28,158 bases of DNA from Pseudomonadota bacterium. GTDB lineage: Bacteria; Pseudomonadota; Gammaproteobacteria; Xanthomonadales; Xanthomonadaceae. Below the pieces are notes generated by a model that searched no databases, was not told where the DNA came from, and was given only the letters and a program-made list of their open reading frames with translations. The stretch covers positions 1-28,158 of the forward strand of contig JAEWOJ010000207.1 in assembly GCA_023399815.1 (NCBI GenBank), in the 5' to 3' direction. Below, piece by piece: positions 1 to 7,368 of the stretch; position 1 is the stretch's first letter; every line of letters begins with the position of its first letter. The translations under genes were made by a program, and so were the position numbers.

Positions 1-19
1 CCCCCCCGGCGCCCCGCGC

Positions 20-31
20 GTCGCTCCTACA
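20..31. repeat. Edge of a REP-like palindrome (GTCGCTCCTACA)
   Basis: The 12 bases GTCGCTCCTACA are identical to the right end of the full palindrome at 2641-2711, so this is probably the remains, or the visible end, of another copy of the same dispersed element. The partner arm would have to lie before base 1. It sits about 30 bases downstream of the stop codon of the YceH-family gene, a usual place for such repeats. Confidence 0.45.
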
Positions 32-55
32 GGAAGCACAGCCAGGAAGCACAGC
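30..55. repeat. 13-bp perfect tandem duplication
   Basis: CAGGAAGCACAGC occurs twice head to tail (30-42 and 43-55) without a mismatch, just after the stop of the minus-strand gene ending at 63. The first copy overlaps the end of the repeat remnant at 20-31. It looks like a small slippage duplication; no function is implied. Confidence 0.75.
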
Positions 56-62
56 GGGTTTC

Positions 63-716
63 TCAGCCGTCCAGGCGCGCCTGCAGCTGCGCCAGCTGCT
101 CCTGCAGCGCGGCCACCGTGGTTTCCAGCTGCTGCACGCGCTCTTCCAGCGCGCCGGCGTCGGCCGTGGATGCGGCCGACGGCGCGCGGTACTGCGCCGC
201 CAGCGCCTCCCCGTCCACCGGGCCGCACAGCAGGTGCATGTAGCGGTCCTCGCGCTGGCCGGCGGCGCGCGGCAGCTGGATCGCCAGTTCGCGCTGGATC
301 AGCCGCTCCAGCTGGTGGCGCAGGTCATCGGCGTCGGCGAACTTCGCCATGCGCTCGCTGCGCGCGGCCAGTTCGCCGGCGGTCTGCGGGCCGCGCAGCA
401 GCAACAGGCCCAGCAGCGCCACCTGCTGGCGCGGCAGGTCGAGCCTGCCGCCGGCCAGGTGTTCGTAGCGCTCGGCGCGCGAGGAGAAATGCTGGCGCGC
501 CAGCCCCATCCCTTCCAGCTGGCGCAGCGCGTGCTGCACCTTGCCGGCGTCCAGGTTCATCACCGGGTCGCGCGCGGTCTTCTGGTTGGCCGCGACCTGG
601 GTGGCGTTGACCGTCAGCGGATAGCTGTCCGGCGTGGTCGCCTCCTTCTCGATCAGGCAGCCCAGGGCGCGGGCCTGCGCGGCGTCGAGGACGGGAAGGG
701 CGGGGGAGTCGGTCAT
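63..716 (-). CDS. YceH-family (UPF0502/DUF480) protein
   Basis: A 217-residue protein. The N-terminal half carries the YceH signature: LDAAQARALGCLIEKEATTPDSYPL at the start, then an N-Q-K segment and VQHALRQLEGMGLA, consistent with paired winged-helix domains. The last 30 residues (LEERVQQLETTVAALQEQ) form a short coiled coil. Length is close to the usual ~215 residues. The start chosen is the ATG at 716-714; an ATG three codons upstream (725) is equally possible, and anything longer runs into the divergent lipoprotein gene. The molecular function of the family is not established; a DNA-binding role is inferred only from the fold. It is transcribed away from the phosphatase gene and looks monocistronic. 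Confidence 0.85.
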   Translation of the reverse strand: MTDSPALPVLDAAQARALGCLIEKEATTPDSYPLTVNATQVAANQKTARDPVMNLDAGKVQHALRQLEGMGLARQHFSSRAERYEHLAGGRLDLPRQQVALLGLLLLRGPQTAGELAARSERMAKFADADDLRHQLERLIQRELAIQLPRAAGQREDRYMHLLCGPVDGEALAAQYRAPSAASTADAGALEERVQQLETTVAALQEQLAQLQARLDG

Positions 717-828
717 CGTGGGCATCCGGTCGCGCGAAGGGGCGCCAGCATAGCCGAGCCGGCGCCGGGGGCAGGCGCGCGGGCGAGCCGGTAAACTGCG
801 CGGGTTTTCGTCATGTCCGGTCGAGCCC

Positions 829-1746
829 ATGTCCCGTAACACCGCTTTCTTCCTGCTGGCCCCCGCCGTGCTGGCACTGGCCGCCTGCAGCACGTCCCGG
901 CCGCTGGTCCATGCCGAGTCGGCCGCCCCGGCCGCGGTCGTCGCCGCGCCGGCGGCCATCGCCGCCGAGGCCGCCAACGACAACCTCAACGCGGTGCTGT
1001 GGGTGCAGCGCGCGCAGGAATACCGCGCCAATTCCCTGCAGACCTGGCGCGCCGCCGCCGCGCAGCTGGACCGCGCGCTGGCCGATCCGTCGTGGACCGC
1101 GTTGCTGCCGGAGGAAGGCGGCAGCAACCAGTCGGCCAGGCTGAAGCCGGCGGTGGTGGTGGACGTGGACGAGACCGTGCTGGACAACTCGCCCTACCAG
1201 GCGCGGCTGGTGCGCGATGGCGGCAGCTACGACGACGTTTCCTGGGATGCCTGGGTGGCCGAAGGCAAGGCCGGCGCGGTGCCGGGCGCGGTGGCGTTCG
1301 CCCAGGCCGCCGCGGCCAAGGGCGTGACCATGATCTACATCACCAACCGCACCGAGCACATGAAGGACGTCACCCTGGCCAACCTGCGCCGGCTCGGTTT
1401 CCCGGTGGCCGGCGACGACGTCTTCCTGGGCCTGGACAAGTACGTGCCCGGCTGCGAGCAGGAAGGCAGCGAGAAGGCCTGCCGCCGCCAGCTGGTGGCG
1501 CAGCAGTACCGCGTGCTGATGCAGTTCGGCGACCAGCTCAGCGACTTCGGCGCGATCAGCGCCAACACCCAGGCCGGCCGCGACGCGCTGCTGCAGGCCC
1601 ACCAGGACTGGTTCGGCCAGCGCTGGTGGATGCTGTCCAACCCGACCTACGGCGGCTGGGAGCCGGCCCAGTTCAACAATGCCTGGTCGCTGCCCGAGTC
1701 CGAGCGCCGCGCCGCCAAGCGCGCCGCGCTGGACGTGGCCCCATGA
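829..1746 (+). CDS. Lipoprotein HAD acid phosphatase / 5'-nucleotidase, e(P4) family
   Basis: 305 residues. The signal peptide ends in lipobox LAAC (Cys20), so the protein should be lipid-anchored; Ser at +2 suggests the outer membrane, facing the periplasm. HAD class IIIB phosphatase motifs are present: DVDETVLDN with Asp112 and Asp114, the TNR motif at 172-174, and GDQLSDF with Asp235 and Asp239. Family members remove phosphate from nucleoside monophosphates and other phosphomonoesters outside the cytoplasm. The start is the ATG directly before the signal peptide; the ribosome site is weak. TAAACT near 792 could be a -10 box, without a clear -35. The stop overlaps the pyrF start (ATGA), so the two are probably translated from one mRNA. 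Confidence 0.88.
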   Translation: MSRNTAFFLLAPAVLALAACSTSRPLVHAESAAPAAVVAAPAAIAAEAANDNLNAVLWVQRAQEYRANSLQTWRAAAAQLDRALADPSWTALLPEEGGSNQSARLKPAVVVDVDETVLDNSPYQARLVRDGGSYDDVSWDAWVAEGKAGAVPGAVAFAQAAAAKGVTMIYITNRTEHMKDVTLANLRRLGFPVAGDDVFLGLDKYVPGCEQEGSEKACRRQLVAQQYRVLMQFGDQLSDFGAISANTQAGRDALLQAHQDWFGQRWWMLSNPTYGGWEPAQFNNAWSLPESERRAAKRAALDVAP

Positions 1747-2462
1747 GCCGCGGCCCGCTGCCGCTGCGCACCGACGAGCGCCTGATCTTCGCGCTGGACG
1801 TGGCGGGGCGCGCCGAGGCCATCGACTGGGTGGAGCGGCTCGGCGATGCCGTGTCCTTCTACAAGATCGGCATGGAACTGCTGGCCTCGGGCGAGTACTT
1901 CGCGGTGCTCGACGAACTGGCCAGGCGCGACAAGCGCGTGTTCGTCGACCTGAAATTCTTCGACATTCCCGCCACCATCGCCGGCGTCGTCCGCCGCCTG
2001 TCGCAGTGGCCGGTGAGCTACTGCACGATCCACGGCTGGCACCCGGCGATGATGGAGGCCGCCGCCGCGGCCAACGGTTCGGACATGCGCCTGCTGGCGG
2101 TGACCGTGCTGACCTCGATGGACCGTCCCGACCTGGCGCAGATGGGCATCGACCGCGCGCCGGTGGAGGTGGTGGTCGAGCGTGCGCTGGCCGCGCAGCG
2201 CGCCGGTATCGACGGCGTCATCGCCTCCGGCCAGGAGGCCGCGCCGATCCGCGCCGCCACGGGCGCCGGCTTCTCCATCGTCTGCCCGGGCATCCGCCCC
2301 GGCGGCCCGGTGGGCGACGACCAGCAGCGCACGGTCGGCGTGGCACAGGCGTTCGGCGACGGCGCCGACGCCATCGTCGTCGGCCGCCCGATCCGGCTGG
2401 CGCCGGACCCGCGTGCGGCGGCGCAGGCCATGCAGCGGGAAATCGCGGATTTCTTCAATTGA
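1743..2462 (+). CDS. pyrF: Orotidine 5'-phosphate decarboxylase
   Basis: 239 residues, the usual size of a class I enzyme. It makes UMP from OMP, the last step of de novo pyrimidine synthesis, in the cytoplasm. The catalytic signature DLKFFDIPAT is at Asp69, Lys71 and Asp74. The phosphate-binding end is seen in CPGIRPGG and IVVGRPI near the C-terminus, and the N-terminus has IFALDV. The ATG at 1743 overlaps the phosphatase stop by four bases (ATGA); the reading frame stays open upstream, but only from here does the protein match the family. The coupling puts a UMP-making enzyme beside a possible UMP-cleaving periplasmic enzyme, although they act in different compartments. Confidence 0.96.
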   Translation: MSRGPLPLRTDERLIFALDVAGRAEAIDWVERLGDAVSFYKIGMELLASGEYFAVLDELARRDKRVFVDLKFFDIPATIAGVVRRLSQWPVSYCTIHGWHPAMMEAAAAANGSDMRLLAVTVLTSMDRPDLAQMGIDRAPVEVVVERALAAQRAGIDGVIASGQEAAPIRAATGAGFSIVCPGIRPGGPVGDDQQRTVGVAQAFGDGADAIVVGRPIRLAPDPRAAAQAMQREIADFFN

Positions 2463-2463
2463 A

Positions 2464-2486
2464 AATCAATGGCTTACGCATTGATT
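2464..2486. promoter_or_regulatory. AT-rich inverted repeat after pyrF
   Basis: Perfect 8-bp arms AATCAATG (2464-2471) and CATTGATT (2479-2486) around a 7-base spacer, starting two bases after the pyrF stop. TTCATGAA, another perfect palindrome, follows at 2485-2492. This is one of the few AT-rich patches in the window and lies just upstream of a possible promoter at 2496-2524. An operator is the simplest reading; a weak hairpin in the pyrF transcript is the alternative. No T-tract follows. Confidence 0.4.
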
Positions 2487-2495
2487 CATGAAGTG

Positions 2496-2524
2496 TTGCA
2501 TTAACTGAAGCGGACGCGTAGGCT
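2496..2524 (+). promoter_or_regulatory. Possible sigma-70 promoter
   Basis: TTGCAT (2496-2501) and TAGGCT (2519-2524) are separated by exactly 17 bases. Each matches the consensus hexamer at three of six positions, including TTG and TA...T. It lies in an AT-rich patch and would start transcription near 2530, at the beginning of a GC-rich region that can fold and that ends in a T-tract at 2614-2620. It could drive a small RNA or serve the lipoprotein/plsB genes by read-through. Confidence 0.3.
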
Positions 2525-2526
2525 GT

Positions 2527-2620
2527 GCCCCGTCCCGGCCTTGCCGGCGATGTGTCACATGTCCCCGGCCCAGCCGGTTTGAGGAGGTTCGCCACCGGCG
2601 ACGGGGCGGCCTCTTTTTTT
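2527..2620 (+). ncRNA. Candidate structured small RNA ending in a T7 tract
   Basis: The region can close on itself: GCCCCGTC (2527-2534) pairs exactly with GACGGGGC (2600-2607). Inside are CCGG/CCGG (2535-2538 with 2544-2547), the small palindrome ATGTGTCACAT (2550-2560), and a 6-bp stem GCCGGT (2573-2578) with ACCGGC (2594-2599) that stacks directly on the outer stem. Its 15-base loop exposes GGAGG (2583-2587). Seven T follow GGCCTC. No reading frame of note is present. It does not match tRNA, 4.5S RNA or any RNA I recognise. It could instead be only the pyrF terminator region. Confidence 0.3.
2581..2620 (+). terminator. Probable intrinsic terminator with T7 tract
   Basis: GAGG (2581-2584) can pair with CCTC (2610-2613), with an inner CGCC/GGCG hairpin (2590-2593 with 2597-2600), or the longer outer pairing of the candidate small RNA may serve. 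Seven T follow at 2614-2620, the clearest U-tract in the window. It would end transcription from pyrF and/or the possible promoter at 2496. Confidence 0.5.
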
Positions 2621-2640
2621 ATGCGCCACCCGCCGCCCCC

Positions 2641-2711
2641 TGTAGGAGCGACTTCTGTCGCGACCGGGGCTTTGCCGGGAAAGCCCCATCGCGACTGGCG
2701 TCGCTCCTACA
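2641..2711. repeat. REP-like palindromic repeat (TGTAGGAGCGAC...GTCGCTCCTACA)
   Basis: A 71-bp imperfect palindrome. Outer arms TGTAGGAGCGAC and GTCGCTCCTACA are perfect, the middle GTCGCGA pairs with TCGCGAC, and the inner GGGGCTTT pairs with AAAGCCCC around a short loop. Repeats beginning TGTAGGAGCG are dispersed between genes in Pseudomonas and Xanthomonadaceae genomes and are thought to be moved by REP-associated transposases. It lies between the candidate RNA and the lipoprotein gene. Confidence 0.8.
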
Positions 2712-2713
2712 AC

Positions 2714-2723
2714 CGCTCCTACA
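2714..2723. repeat. Truncated second copy of the REP-like end
   Basis: CGCTCCTACA repeats the last 10 bases of the palindrome that ends at 2711. It suggests a partial duplication or the remains of a neighbouring copy. The bases from here to 2800 hold nothing else recognisable. Confidence 0.5.
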
Positions 2724-2818
2724 GGGGAGGCAGGTGATGCAGGCTCGCTGGCCCCCGCTTGCCGCTGTCACCGGACAGGCCGCAAGATGCGACGGCCCCG
2801 GGGAGGACCAACGACGCC

Positions 2819-3781
2819 ATGCCACGCCGTTCATCTCGCAGCCGTTCGCATCTCGTGTTCCTGTCCCTGTGCGCCGTGGCCGTGCTTGCCACTGGCTGCC
2901 GGCGGTCGCAGGAACCCCTGCCCGGCGCCGCCAGCGAACCGGCCGCGGCCGTGCGCCAGCTGGTCCAGCACCTGCACGACAACGACCTGGCCGGCTACGC
3001 CCGCGCCGCGGTGCCGCCGGCGCAGTACGCGGAACTGGAAACGGCCTGGGCGAACGGCCACAGCCGCTGGCCGCTGGACGAACTGCCCCTGCACGACAAG
3101 CTGCCGGCGCTGCTGGCCACGCTGTCGGCGGCCGACGCGGAAACCCGCCTGCAGCGGGCGTTCAAGGCGCAGATCGGCGGGCAGGCCGCCAGCGTGCGCC
3201 AGGCCGCGCACTCGCTGGGCCTGTTCGGCGAGCAGTACATCAGCCACCAGGGCGACTACAGCGACGACGAGCGCGCCCATTACGTGCAGCTGGTCAAGGC
3301 GCTCAGCGACTGGGCGCAGGCCGCGCCGCTGTCCGATCCCAAGCTGGCCCGCTCGACCATCGCCACCCTGACCGCCGCCGCCCGCGCCACCGGGCTGGAC
3401 AGCGAGGCCGCCCTGCAGGCAGCGGGCATGACCGGCAGCCTGCAGCGGCTGGGGCCGTTCGCCCAGGCCGCCAAGCAGGTGCTGGCCGGCTACGGGCTGT
3501 CGCTGGACGACAGCGTCGCGCAGCTGCGCACCGGCCTGGTCAGGCAGGAGGGCGACCACGCCGTCGTCCGCGTGCAGTACCCGCTGGCCGGCAAGGAGAT
3601 CGACCTGCAGGTGGCGCTGGAGCGCCGCCAGGACCGCTGGTACCTGGCCCGGACCCTGGCCGAGGCGGATGCGGCGCTGGCCGCCGCCCGCGCCGCCGCA
3701 CCGGCGCCGGACGGAAGCGAGGAGCCGGCCGCCGCGGGCGACGACGACACCGGAAACAGCCCGGCGGCGGCTAAGCCATAA
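2819..3781 (+). CDS. Lipoprotein of unknown function upstream of plsB
   Basis: 320 residues. I do not recognise a family. The start is the ATG at 2819, preceded by GGGAGGA (2801-2807) at 11 bases, and it opens with an Arg-rich n-region, a hydrophobic segment and lipobox ATGC (Cys27), so an exported lipoprotein is expected. The rest is Ala/Leu-rich and probably mostly helical, with a segment near residues 235-285 (RQEGDHAVVRVQYPLAGKEI, then DRWYLARTL) that resembles the end of SnoaL/DUF-type lipoproteins. The C-terminal 40 residues are Ala/Pro/Asp-rich and of low complexity. The stop codon overlaps the plsB start (TAATG), so it is probably coupled to plsB; this suggests, but does not show, a cell-envelope role. 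Confidence 0.8.
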   Translation: MPRRSSRSRSHLVFLSLCAVAVLATGCRRSQEPLPGAASEPAAAVRQLVQHLHDNDLAGYARAAVPPAQYAELETAWANGHSRWPLDELPLHDKLPALLATLSAADAETRLQRAFKAQIGGQAASVRQAAHSLGLFGEQYISHQGDYSDDERAHYVQLVKALSDWAQAAPLSDPKLARSTIATLTAAARATGLDSEAALQAAGMTGSLQRLGPFAQAAKQVLAGYGLSLDDSVAQLRTGLVRQEGDHAVVRVQYPLAGKEIDLQVALERRQDRWYLARTLAEADAALAAARAAAPAPDGSEEPAAAGDDDTGNSPAAAKP

Positions 3782-6396
3782 TGTCGCCGATGTCGAAACA
3801 GAACTCCCGGCCCGAACAGGGCGAACTCCTGCCGCCGGGCGATGCCAGCGCCACGGCCACCTCCTCCCAGCCGCCGGCACCGGCCGGTCGCGCGCGCGCG
3901 GGCCGGCGCCCGCTGTGGGCGCGCCTGCTCGGCCGGCTGATCGAGCCCTGGCTGGGCCTGAAGATCGAACCCGAGCAGCTGCAGCACGACCCGGCGCAGC
4001 CGGTGGTGTACGTGCTGGAAGACTACGGCCTGTCCAACGCGCTGATCCTGGACAAGGCCTGCCGCGACGCCGGCCTGCCGTCGCCGCTGGTGCCGCTGCC
4101 CGGCGACCCGACCGGGCGCAAGCGCGCCTACGTGGCGCTGTCGCGGCGTTCCAGCAACAACGCGCTGATCCCCGAGCAGCGCGGCGCCCGCACCCATTCG
4201 GACTCGCTGGCCAGGCTGCTGCAGGCGCACCGCGCCAACCCGGCGCTGGACGTGCAGCTGGTGCCGGTGTCGATCTTCGTCGGCCGCGCTCCGGACAAGC
4301 AGAGCGGCTGGTTCGCCGTGCTGTTCTCGGAGAACTGGGCGCTGGTCGGCCGCTTCCGCCGCCTGCTGGCGGTGCTGCTCAACGGCCGCGACAGCATCGT
4401 GCGCTTCGCCGCGCCGATTTCCCTGCGCGAGACGGTGGCAGAGGGACTGGAGCCCGAGCGCACCGTGCGCAAGCTGCAGCGCGTGCTGCGCGCGCACTTC
4501 CGCCGCATCCGCGAATCGATCATCGGCCCCGACCTGTCCACCCGCCGCCTGCTGGTGGACAAGGTGCTGGAGGCCGAGCCGGTGCGCGAGGCCATCGCCG
4601 CGCAGGCCAAGCGCGACAACTCCAAGCCGGCCGAGGCGTGGAAGAAGGCGCAGGCCTATGCCTGGGAGATCGCCGCCGACTATTCCACTCCGGTGGTGCG
4701 CTCGGCCAGCTTCCTGCTCAGCCACGTCTGGAACCGCATCTACGCCGGCGTGCTGGTGCACCACCTGGACAAGTTCAAGGAAGCCGCGCCGGGCCACGAG
4801 ATCGTCTACGTGCCCAGCCACCGCAGCCACATGGACTACCTGCTGCTGAGCTACCTGCTGTACGACCGCGGCATCGTGCCGCCGCACATCTTCGCCGGCA
4901 TCAACCTCAACCTGCCGGTGGTCGGCACCCTGCTGCGCAAGGGCGGCGCGTTCTTCGCACGGCGCAGCTTCCGCGGCAATCCGCTGTATTCGGCGGTGTT
5001 CTCCGAATACATGGCGCAGCTGGTCTCCGGCGGCTATTCCATCGAGTACTTCGTCGAGGGCGGGCGCTCGCGCACCGGCCGCCTGCTGCAGCCCAAGGGC
5101 GGCGTGATCTCGATGACGCTGCGCGCGTTCCTGCGCCAGCCGCGCAAGCCGGTGCTGTTCCAGCCCATCTACATCGGCTACGAGAAGCTGATGGAGGGCA
5201 ACAGCTACCTGGACGAACTGTCCGGCCGGCCGAAGGAGAAGGAATCGATCTGGGCGCTGCTGTGGGGCATCCCCAAGGTGCTCAAGCAGAACTACGGCCA
5301 GGTGGTGGTGAACTTCGGCGAGCCGATCGCGCTGAACGACGTCCTGGCCGAGCATGCGCCGGAGTGGGACGGCCGACCGGTGGCCGAGGACGAGAAGCCG
5401 GCGTGGCTGATGAAGACGGTGGACTCGCTGGCACAGAGCATCAACGTGCACGTGAACGCCGCCGCCGACGTCAACCCGATCAACCTGCTGGCGCTGGCGT
5501 TGCTGTCCACGCCCAAGCACGCGATGGGCGAGGCCGACCTGATCGCGCAGATCGAGCTGTGCAAGACGCTGCTGGTCGAACTGCCGTACTCGGACCGGGT
5601 GACGGTCACCCCGCATTCGCCCGAACGCATCATCGCCCACGCCGAGGAAATCAACGTCCTCACCCGCGTCAAGCATCCGCTGGGCGACGTGCTCGGCGTC
5701 AGCGGCGACACCGCGGTGCTGCTGAGCTATTTCCGCAACAACGTGCTGCACCTGTTCACCGCCTCGTCGTGGGTGGCCTGCTGCTTCCAGAACAACCGCC
5801 GCATGAGCCGCGCCGGCCTGCTGCGGCTGGGCCGCGGCCTGTACCCGTTCCTGCAGCAGGAACTGTTCCTGCCGTGGACCGAGGACCAGTTCGCCGCGCG
5901 CATCGAGCAGACCATCGACGTGTTCGTGCGCGAGGGTCTGCTGCAGCAGGTGAACGAGGACGAGGGTGGCATGCTCGCGCGCAGCACCGGCCAGACCGAC
6001 GAGGTGTTCCGCCTGCGCGCCATCGGCCATTCGCTGCAGCAGGCGTTCGAGCGCTACTACATCGCCATCTCGGTGCTGGTGAAGAACGGCCCCGGCACGC
6101 TCGGCGCGGCCGAACTGGAAGGCCTGTGCCAGCAGGCCGCGCAGCGCCTGAGCCTGCTGTACGCCCCGGCCGCGCCGGAGTTCTTCGACAGGACCCTGTT
6201 CCGCGGCTTCATCCAGAAGCTGCGCGAGCTGCGCCTGGTCTGGCCGGACGAGAACAGCAAGCTGCTGTTCGACGAACGCCTCGACGCCTGGGCCAAGGAC
6301 GCCCGCTACATCCTCGGCCGTGAACTGCGCCACACCATCGAGCGGGTGAGCCCGGAAGCGGTGAAGCCGGAGGAGCCGGCGGCGTCGGCGACATAG
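3781..6396 (+). CDS. plsB: Glycerol-3-phosphate 1-O-acyltransferase
   Basis: 871 residues, somewhat longer than the E. coli enzyme (807). It puts the first acyl chain on sn-glycerol 3-phosphate at the inner membrane, the entry step of phospholipid synthesis. All four acyltransferase blocks are present: SHRSHMDYL with His347 and Asp352; GGAFFARRSFRGN at 388-400; YFVEGGRSRTGR at 423-434; and PVLFQPIYIGYEK. The N-terminal ~45 residues (Pro/Ala-rich) and the C-terminal tail (EPAASAT) are low complexity. The start at 3781 overlaps the upstream TAA; a second ATG three codons later (3790) is possible. Confidence 0.96.
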   Translation: MSPMSKQNSRPEQGELLPPGDASATATSSQPPAPAGRARAGRRPLWARLLGRLIEPWLGLKIEPEQLQHDPAQPVVYVLEDYGLSNALILDKACRDAGLPSPLVPLPGDPTGRKRAYVALSRRSSNNALIPEQRGARTHSDSLARLLQAHRANPALDVQLVPVSIFVGRAPDKQSGWFAVLFSENWALVGRFRRLLAVLLNGRDSIVRFAAPISLRETVAEGLEPERTVRKLQRVLRAHFRRIRESIIGPDLSTRRLLVDKVLEAEPVREAIAAQAKRDNSKPAEAWKKAQAYAWEIAADYSTPVVRSASFLLSHVWNRIYAGVLVHHLDKFKEAAPGHEIVYVPSHRSHMDYLLLSYLLYDRGIVPPHIFAGINLNLPVVGTLLRKGGAFFARRSFRGNPLYSAVFSEYMAQLVSGGYSIEYFVEGGRSRTGRLLQPKGGVISMTLRAFLRQPRKPVLFQPIYIGYEKLMEGNSYLDELSGRPKEKESIWALLWGIPKVLKQNYGQVVVNFGEPIALNDVLAEHAPEWDGRPVAEDEKPAWLMKTVDSLAQSINVHVNAAADVNPINLLALALLSTPKHAMGEADLIAQIELCKTLLVELPYSDRVTVTPHSPERIIAHAEEINVLTRVKHPLGDVLGVSGDTAVLLSYFRNNVLHLFTASSWVACCFQNNRRMSRAGLLRLGRGLYPFLQQELFLPWTEDQFAARIEQTIDVFVREGLLQQVNEDEGGMLARSTGQTDEVFRLRAIGHSLQQAFERYYIAISVLVKNGPGTLGAAELEGLCQQAAQRLSLLYAPAAPEFFDRTLFRGFIQKLRELRLVWPDENSKLLFDERLDAWAKDARYILGRELRHTIERVSPEAVKPEEPAASAT

Positions 6397-6458
6397 CCGC
6401 CGGCCCCGCACACGCTCGAACGTATCCGAATGGCAAGACACAGGAAGTGGAGGGCGCC

Positions 6459-7304
6459 ATGAACGAGAAAGAGACGAAAACCAAGGCAGCGGAAGCGCTG
6501 CCCGCCCTGGAAGGCCCGGTGGTCCGTCGCACCTGGCACGAGGGCCGGTGGTGGTTCGTGGTGGTCGATGTCGTGGCTGCCTTGACCGAGTCGTCCAGCC
6601 CGGATGGCTACCTGCGCGATCTGCGCCGCCGCGACGAAGAGCTCTCCGCGGGCTGGGCGGCGCTGGTTACGCCCTTGCCCGTCGTCACCCCCGGTGGCCG
6701 GCAGCTGTTGAACTGCGCCACGCTGGAAGGCGTCCTGCGCATCATCCAGTCGATTCCTTCGCCCAAGGCCGAGCCCTTCAAACTGTGGCTGGCCAGGGTG
6801 GGGAACGAGCGTGTCGAAGAGGCCCGGGCCACGGATTTCGACGCCCTGAGCGAGGAACAGCGCCGACTGCTGCTGCGTGGGCAGATGGCCGAGCACAACA
6901 AGGACCTGGCGGCGGCCGCCAGGCAGGCGGGCGTGGCTACGCCGCTGGATTACGCGGTTTTCCAGGATTACGGCTACCGCGGCCTGTACGGCGGCCTGGG
7001 AGCGAAAGACATACATGCCCGGAAGGACTTGAAGAAGGGCCAGAAGATTCTCGACCACATGGGCAGCACCGAGCTGGCGGCCAACCTGTTCCGCGCCACG
7101 CAGGCGGAAGAAAAGCTCAGGCGAGACAACGTGCGAGGCAAAACCGCGGCCAACCGTACCCACCAGGCAGTGGGCGAAACCGTTCGCCGCACCATCCAGG
7201 AACTCGGCGGCACGTTGCCGGAAGACCTGCCCCGGCCGGAAAAGAGCATCCAGCAGATCCAGAAGGCGGCCACGAAGGCGCTGGGCAAGGACAAGCCGAA
7301 GTAG
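6459..7304 (+). CDS. dinD: DinD-like protein with Bro-N domain
   Basis: 281 residues. The start is the ATG at 6459, preceded by GGAGGG at four bases; a GTG at 6447 is less likely. Residues ~25-110 look like a Bro-N (phage/virus antirepressor) domain: RRTWHEGRWWFVVVDVVAAL, DGYLRDLRRRD, PFKLWLARVGNERVEE. The C-terminal part is typical of DinD/Bro family proteins: GYRGLYGGLGAKDIHARK, KILDHMGSTELAANLFR, GGTLPEDLPRPEKSI. E. coli DinD is induced by DNA damage and has been reported to inhibit RecA-driven strand exchange. No LexA-like box was recognised in the 62 bases upstream. It has no operon partner, and its Lys/Gln use and lower GC differ from its neighbours, consistent with acquisition by transfer. 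Confidence 0.85.
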   Translation: MNEKETKTKAAEALPALEGPVVRRTWHEGRWWFVVVDVVAALTESSSPDGYLRDLRRRDEELSAGWAALVTPLPVVTPGGRQLLNCATLEGVLRIIQSIPSPKAEPFKLWLARVGNERVEEARATDFDALSEEQRRLLLRGQMAEHNKDLAAAARQAGVATPLDYAVFQDYGYRGLYGGLGAKDIHARKDLKKGQKILDHMGSTELAANLFRATQAEEKLRRDNVRGKTAANRTHQAVGETVRRTIQELGGTLPEDLPRPEKSIQQIQKAATKALGKDKPK

Positions 7305-7343
7305 GCGAAAGATTGCCCAATGGAATCAGTGGCTTGAACCAAA

Positions 7344-7368
7344 GGGGGGGGGCAATTTGCCCCCCCCC
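7344..7368. terminator. Perfect G9C / GC9 hairpin after the DinD gene
   Basis: Nine G plus C (7344-7353), loop AATTT (7354-7358), then G plus nine C (7359-7368): a flawless 10-bp stem. It is 40 bases after the DinD stop and about 95 bases from the end of the convergent YdcH-like gene, so it may act as a two-way terminator. Only TT follows, so it is not a standard intrinsic terminator. Runs of nine G and nine C are prone to slippage. Confidence 0.6.

Noticed and set aside
2464..2492. Possible dif chromosome-resolution site
   Set aside because: The arms and the 7-base spacer do not fit the 11-6-11 XerC/XerD arrangement or its conserved bases.
2571..2600. tRNA-like T-arm (GGTTCGCCACC)
   Set aside because: The flanking five bases do not pair as a T stem, and there is no acceptor stem or CCA end.
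3490..6441. 983-codon open frame antisense to plsB
   Set aside because: High GC leaves antisense frames open. The protein is His/Gln/Arg/Val-rich without a recognisable domain, while the plus strand encodes a full PlsB with all catalytic blocks.
6397..6458. LexA box before the DinD-like gene
   Set aside because: No CTGT-N8-ACAG and no TTAG...TACTA type sequence could be found in these 62 bases.
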